From assembly GCA_035298905.1 (NCBI GenBank), contig DATGXQ010000637.1, positions 1 through 17,185 on the forward strand: a stretch of DNA of 17,185 nucleotides, written 5' to 3'. How positions within the stretch are numbered: the stretch's first letter is position 1; each line of letters opens with the position of its first letter. The position numbers and the translations under genes were made by a program. Source of the DNA: DATGXB01 sp035298905. Lineage in GTDB: Bacteria; Cyanobacteriota; Cyanobacteriia; Cyanobacteriales; Nostocaceae. The notes under the pieces are model-generated. The model saw only the letters and a list, made by a program, of their open reading frames with translations. It was not told the DNA's origin and did no database searches. Positions 14,616 through 17,185 of this stretch are shown in pieces.

Positions 14616-14724
14616 CACCTGACCTTGTTAGTTCGATACAGATTTGGGGAACTATCTCACTACCACTGTTTGCGTATTTGTGAGTGAAACAGCCCAAATC
14701 CTGCATATATTGTGAGACAAAGCT

Positions 14725-14994
14725 TTGGAAACCACTACAGAGCAAGCAGCTAAATCTATGAATATGCAAGAAAAACCTGCGGGTGCAGAACCAAAACACA
14801 CTGATAAGGTGGAAATCTCTCTCCATCTGGACTCTGAGCTATTAGAGCAAATTCAGCATCTTACCAATGACCCCAGTAAAGTGATTGAAGTAGCAATTCG
14901 TCAATGGCTGAGAGGGGATTCACAAAGAGATGATGAATTAACGCGCACACCTATACGGACACCAGTTCCGCCCCGTGGGGAATGGAATGATTAA
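14725..14994 (+). CDS. Small ribbon-helix-helix-like protein, cyanobacterial, function unknown
   Basis: The frame gives 89 residues from the TTG at 14725 or 78 from the ATG at 14758; an in-frame stop lies at 14713-14715, and neither start has a strong ribosome binding site (GAG eight bases before the TTG). The N-terminus is polar and probably disordered. The middle, KVEISLHLDSELLEQIQHLT then DPSKVIEVAIRQWLRG (about 28-64), fits one beta strand followed by two helices, the pattern of the RHH (Arc/CopG) DNA-binding fold that works as a dimer. The C-terminal tail is proline- and arginine-rich (RTPIRTPVPPRGEW). It could be a small transcription regulator or an antitoxin-like protein, but no toxin gene is adjacent. 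The next gene on the same strand, 174 bases on, is a histidine kinase; a shared transcript is possible. Confidence 0.65.
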   Translation: METTTEQAAKSMNMQEKPAGAEPKHTDKVEISLHLDSELLEQIQHLTNDPSKVIEVAIRQWLRGDSQRDDELTRTPIRTPVPPRGEWND

Positions 14995-15168
14995 AATTAG
15001 CACCTAAATGTCAGCAAATGATAAAAAATGTAAAATTTAATGCACTAGAACCACAAAAAATCAAAAATACACATTTAAAATGGGTGAAAGTTGTATAAAG
15101 TTTATGCCAAAATTTAAGCAGCTTTAGTACAACCACGGTGAAAAGCCATTTGTCAATCCAACTCGATA

Positions 15169-16938
15169 ATGACTATTACTGCGAAATCCCAATTGCCAAA
15201 TTTACTTCCTCAGGATCTAGAATCTATTACCCGCAGTACTGATGGCTTATTACCAACTCTCGGAGCGGAGTTGGTGTATACGCAAGATGGAGAAGGTCAC
15301 TATCTAACCTTTTATTGGCAGCATAGTGAACTACTAGGATTCAACACTGAGAAAATAGTAGAAGAACTAAATGAAAGTGAAAACTTTGTTCCAGTAGATA
15401 AAGGGGCCTACTTGGAACGGTTGAACCGGATTTTGTCAAGTTTAGTACCTGAAAGGGTACAGTGCTGGTTTAAGTGCCATCAGGAGTTATTAGAGTTGGA
15501 GTTGACAATGACTCCGATCATGCCGAGATTAGGTGAAAGAGCGACTACAGTGTTAGTAATTGGTCGGTTGTTGCCAGCATCGGTTAATACTCAACAGGTA
15601 AATAGTGAAGCTATTATACCTACACAGCTAGAACTGGCTTTGCGATCGCAAAAACACCAAAAATTACTGAACAAAATCACCAGAAATATCCGGCGCACCC
15701 TGGATCTAGACATTATTTGGCAGCAGACAGTTGACAGTTTAGGACAAACACTCAAGCTAGAGCGGTGCGTAATTTGTCCTTACAAACCCTCTAGCTCAAA
15801 AGTGCGAGTGATGGCTGAATATCATCGGCCGGATTTAAACTCCTGGTTGGGTTCAGATATCGAAATGGCCTCTCACCCTGCTTTTGCTCAGGCATTGGCA
15901 ACCCTAGAACCAGTAATTATGCAGGTGAGTGGTTTTACTAAATCTCCCACCCAAAGAGTGTTAGTGGTTGCAACTTGTTATAAAGACCAAGCTAACGGTG
16001 TAGTAGCTTTAAGTTTGCAAGATAGTTGCCCAGAGTTGACACAAGCAGAATTAGAACTAGCTAAAGAGGTAGCAGATCAACTAGGAACAGCGATCGCCCA
16101 TGCTACCTTATATAAAGAACTAGAAGCAGCAAGGCAAAATGCTGAGGAAGCCTCCCGCTTAAAAAGTGAATTTCTGGCTAACGTCTCCCACGAAATTCGC
16201 ACTCCCCTCAATGGCATGATTGGCTTTCTAAAACTCATTTTAGAAGGGATGGCAGACGACCCAGAAGAACAGCATGAGTTTATTTCTGAAGCCCATCAAT
16301 TATCAATTCACCTACTCAATATTCTTAATGACATCTTAGATATTGCCAAAATTGAAGCCGGCAAAATGCAACTGGATTGTGCGCCAGTCAAGTTAAAAGA
16401 TTTATTTCAAGATGTGGAAAACTTTACTCGTCCACAGGCAGAAATGCGGAATCTGAGTTTTCAGATGCATTTGCCTATAACTTCTGATGAGGTGATTGTA
16501 ACAGGCAACTACCAACGCTTACTACAAGTTATGCTTAACTTAGTAGGCAATGCCATTAAATTTACCCACGAAGGTGGTGTTACCATCAGTGCCGATGTGG
16601 TAGTCAAAAAAGGCAAAGCCAAAGGTAAATTACCAGCACAACAACATCCAGGGATGGTAAAAGTACGGGTAGCTGATACAGGAATTGGTGTCTCTTTAGA
16701 CAAACAAGACCGACTATTCCAGCTATTTTCTCAAGTCGATGGTTCTCGTACCCGCCATTATGGAGGTACTGGTTTAGGGTTGACCATTTCCCAAAAACTC
16801 ATAGAAGCAATGGGTGGAGAAGTGCATTTTTACAGTTTAGGTGAAGGGTTAGGTTCTACAGTCACCTTTACCGTGCCACTTTACCAACAACCTGTCATAG
16901 TTGCTAGTGAAGCAGAAGTGGAAAAAATAGATGTGTGA
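15169..16938 (+). CDS. Soluble PAS-like/GAF sensor histidine kinase
   Basis: This 589-residue kinase has no membrane segments and starts at ATG (MTITAKSQLP). Residues about 25-135 look like a divergent PAS-type sensor domain (YTQDGEGHYLTFYWQHSELLGF). A GAF domain follows (about 165-315, ending LAKEVADQLGTAIAHATLY), lacking the usual phytochrome DIP motif or an obvious chromophore cysteine motif. Then come a short coiled coil, HisKA with H341 in LANVSHEIRTPLNGMIGFLK and DILDIAKIEAGK, and HATPase_c with N461 in LNLVGNAIKFTHEGG, D503 in ADTGIG and GGTGLGLTIS (532-541). A lysine/glycine-rich loop (480-495) interrupts the ATPase domain. There is no receiver domain, and no response regulator gene is adjacent, so its partner lies elsewhere. 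The signal is unknown. The upstream neighbour is the small RHH-like gene. Confidence 0.9.
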   Translation: MTITAKSQLPNLLPQDLESITRSTDGLLPTLGAELVYTQDGEGHYLTFYWQHSELLGFNTEKIVEELNESENFVPVDKGAYLERLNRILSSLVPERVQCWFKCHQELLELELTMTPIMPRLGERATTVLVIGRLLPASVNTQQVNSEAIIPTQLELALRSQKHQKLLNKITRNIRRTLDLDIIWQQTVDSLGQTLKLERCVICPYKPSSSKVRVMAEYHRPDLNSWLGSDIEMASHPAFAQALATLEPVIMQVSGFTKSPTQRVLVVATCYKDQANGVVALSLQDSCPELTQAELELAKEVADQLGTAIAHATLYKELEAARQNAEEASRLKSEFLANVSHEIRTPLNGMIGFLKLILEGMADDPEEQHEFISEAHQLSIHLLNILNDILDIAKIEAGKMQLDCAPVKLKDLFQDVENFTRPQAEMRNLSFQMHLPITSDEVIVTGNYQRLLQVMLNLVGNAIKFTHEGGVTISADVVVKKGKAKGKLPAQQHPGMVKVRVADTGIGVSLDKQDRLFQLFSQVDGSRTRHYGGTGLGLTISQKLIEAMGGEVHFYSLGEGLGSTVTFTVPLYQQPVIVASEAEVEKIDV

Positions 16939-16943
16939 TACCA

Positions 16944-16973
16944 ATTAAAAATTAAAAATTAAAAATTAAAAAT
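16944..16973. repeat. ATTAAAA heptamer tandem repeat
   Basis: Four copies of ATTAAAA plus AAT begin six bases after the stop codon of the PAS/GAF kinase. The array is close enough to lie in the 3' untranslated region. No terminator-like hairpin was found next to it. Confidence 0.9.
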
Positions 16974-17071
16974 GGGGAATGTAGGATTTGAGCGGGGTTT
17001 ACTAGTTTGCATTCGTTATCTTCTTTTAGTGAATTGGTGTGAAACCATAGGTGTCAACTTAACAAAAAATG

Positions 17072-17185
17072 GGCGGTTAGAAACCGCGTCTACACAAACA
17101 AGACGCGTAGCGGCTTCCCGTAGGGAAGGCCACCTGCGTGGGTTTGAAAACCTTGATTTTTCATTAGTCCGCGTAGGCGGACTTT
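17072..17185. repeat. Cluster of short palindromes, Nostoc-type dispersed repeat (cut by window edge)
   Basis: Consecutive small hairpins are packed here: GCGGTT/AACCGC (17073-17087), CGCGTC/GACGCG (17085-17107), CTTCCC-GTA-GGGAAG (17114-17128) and AGTCCGC-GTAG-GCGGACT (17166-17183). The first and last resemble, in opposite orientation, two halves of a repeat I recall as common in Nostoc genomes, suggesting nested or rearranged copies. It is probably non-coding; the right part lies outside the window. Confidence 0.6.

Larger units (their letters stand above)
14066..14724. other. Repeat-rich non-coding interval upstream of lepA
   Basis: About 660 bases without a supported gene. It contains two tandem arrays next to each other (14168-14207 and 14229-14263), a TTTTAGATT-rich stretch near 14475-14510, and an AAAATCC array (14590-14615). 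The left part must hold the lepA promoter and the right part that of the small RHH-like gene; CATATATT at 14704-14711 is a possible -10 for the latter. Confidence 0.5.

Noticed and set aside
14578..14826. Minus frame across the start of the RHH-like gene
   Set aside because: It partly translates the AAAATCC array and has no conserved features.
16509..16703. Minus-strand frame inside the PAS/GAF kinase gene
   Set aside because: Antisense to the HATPase domain; no independent support.

Overview
The window looks like chromosomal DNA of a filamentous, Nostoc/Anabaena-type cyanobacterium. The evidence is repeated HIP1 octamers (GCGATCGC, for example at 4266-4273, 6077-6084 and others near 6925, 9152, 11759, 13385, 15643 and 16092), many short tandem repeats with a 7- or 8-base unit between genes, cyanobacterial-style hybrid histidine kinases, a cyanophycinase-family protein and a cyanobacterial-type LepA. 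No rRNA, tRNA or CRISPR array was seen. The species assignment is inference from these signs.

Layout. (1) 1-146, minus: 5' end of upp (uracil phosphoribosyltransferase), running off the left edge. (2) 147-625: non-coding, with a candidate NtcA-type site, a two-stem-loop structure and an interrupted G-rich array. (3) about 626-2301: a complete-looking IS605-type element with divergent tnpA (Y1 HUH transposase) and tnpB (RNA-guided nuclease ancestor of Cas12). Both genes stop inside the subterminal hairpins, and a TnpB guide RNA (reRNA/omegaRNA) is predicted at the right end. (4) 2383-7250, all minus and well separated: a cyanophycinase-like S51 serine peptidase, a GH13 alpha-glucan enzyme and a GT4 glycosyltransferase resembling glycogen synthase. 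This is a storage-polymer block for nitrogen/carbon and glucan. (5) 7605-12093, plus: an unusual two-gene signalling operon. The first gene fuses an APC-type amino-acid permease to a hybrid histidine kinase (coiled coil, HisKA, HATPase, REC, C-terminal helical region). The second, overlapping by 17 bases, is a REC-coiled coil-HisKA-HATPase protein. (6) 12203-12233: a terminator hairpin shared by converging genes, then lepA (EF4) on minus to 14065. (7) 14066-14724: repeat-rich, non-coding. (8) 14725-16938, plus: a small ribbon-helix-helix-like protein, then a soluble PAS-like/GAF histidine kinase. (9) 16939-17185: heptamer repeats and a chain of short palindromes typical of dispersed Nostoc repeats, cut by the right edge.

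How the genes may work together: the permease-kinase and its overlapping partner probably form a phosphorelay sensing an extracellular or transported small molecule, plausibly an amino acid (inference from the permease fold). The diverging GT4 gene starts 354 bases away and could share regulation, but nothing in the sequence proves it. The strongest candidates for something little described are the permease-histidine kinase fusion operon and the compact IS605 element, whose terminal hairpins covary and hold both stop codons.
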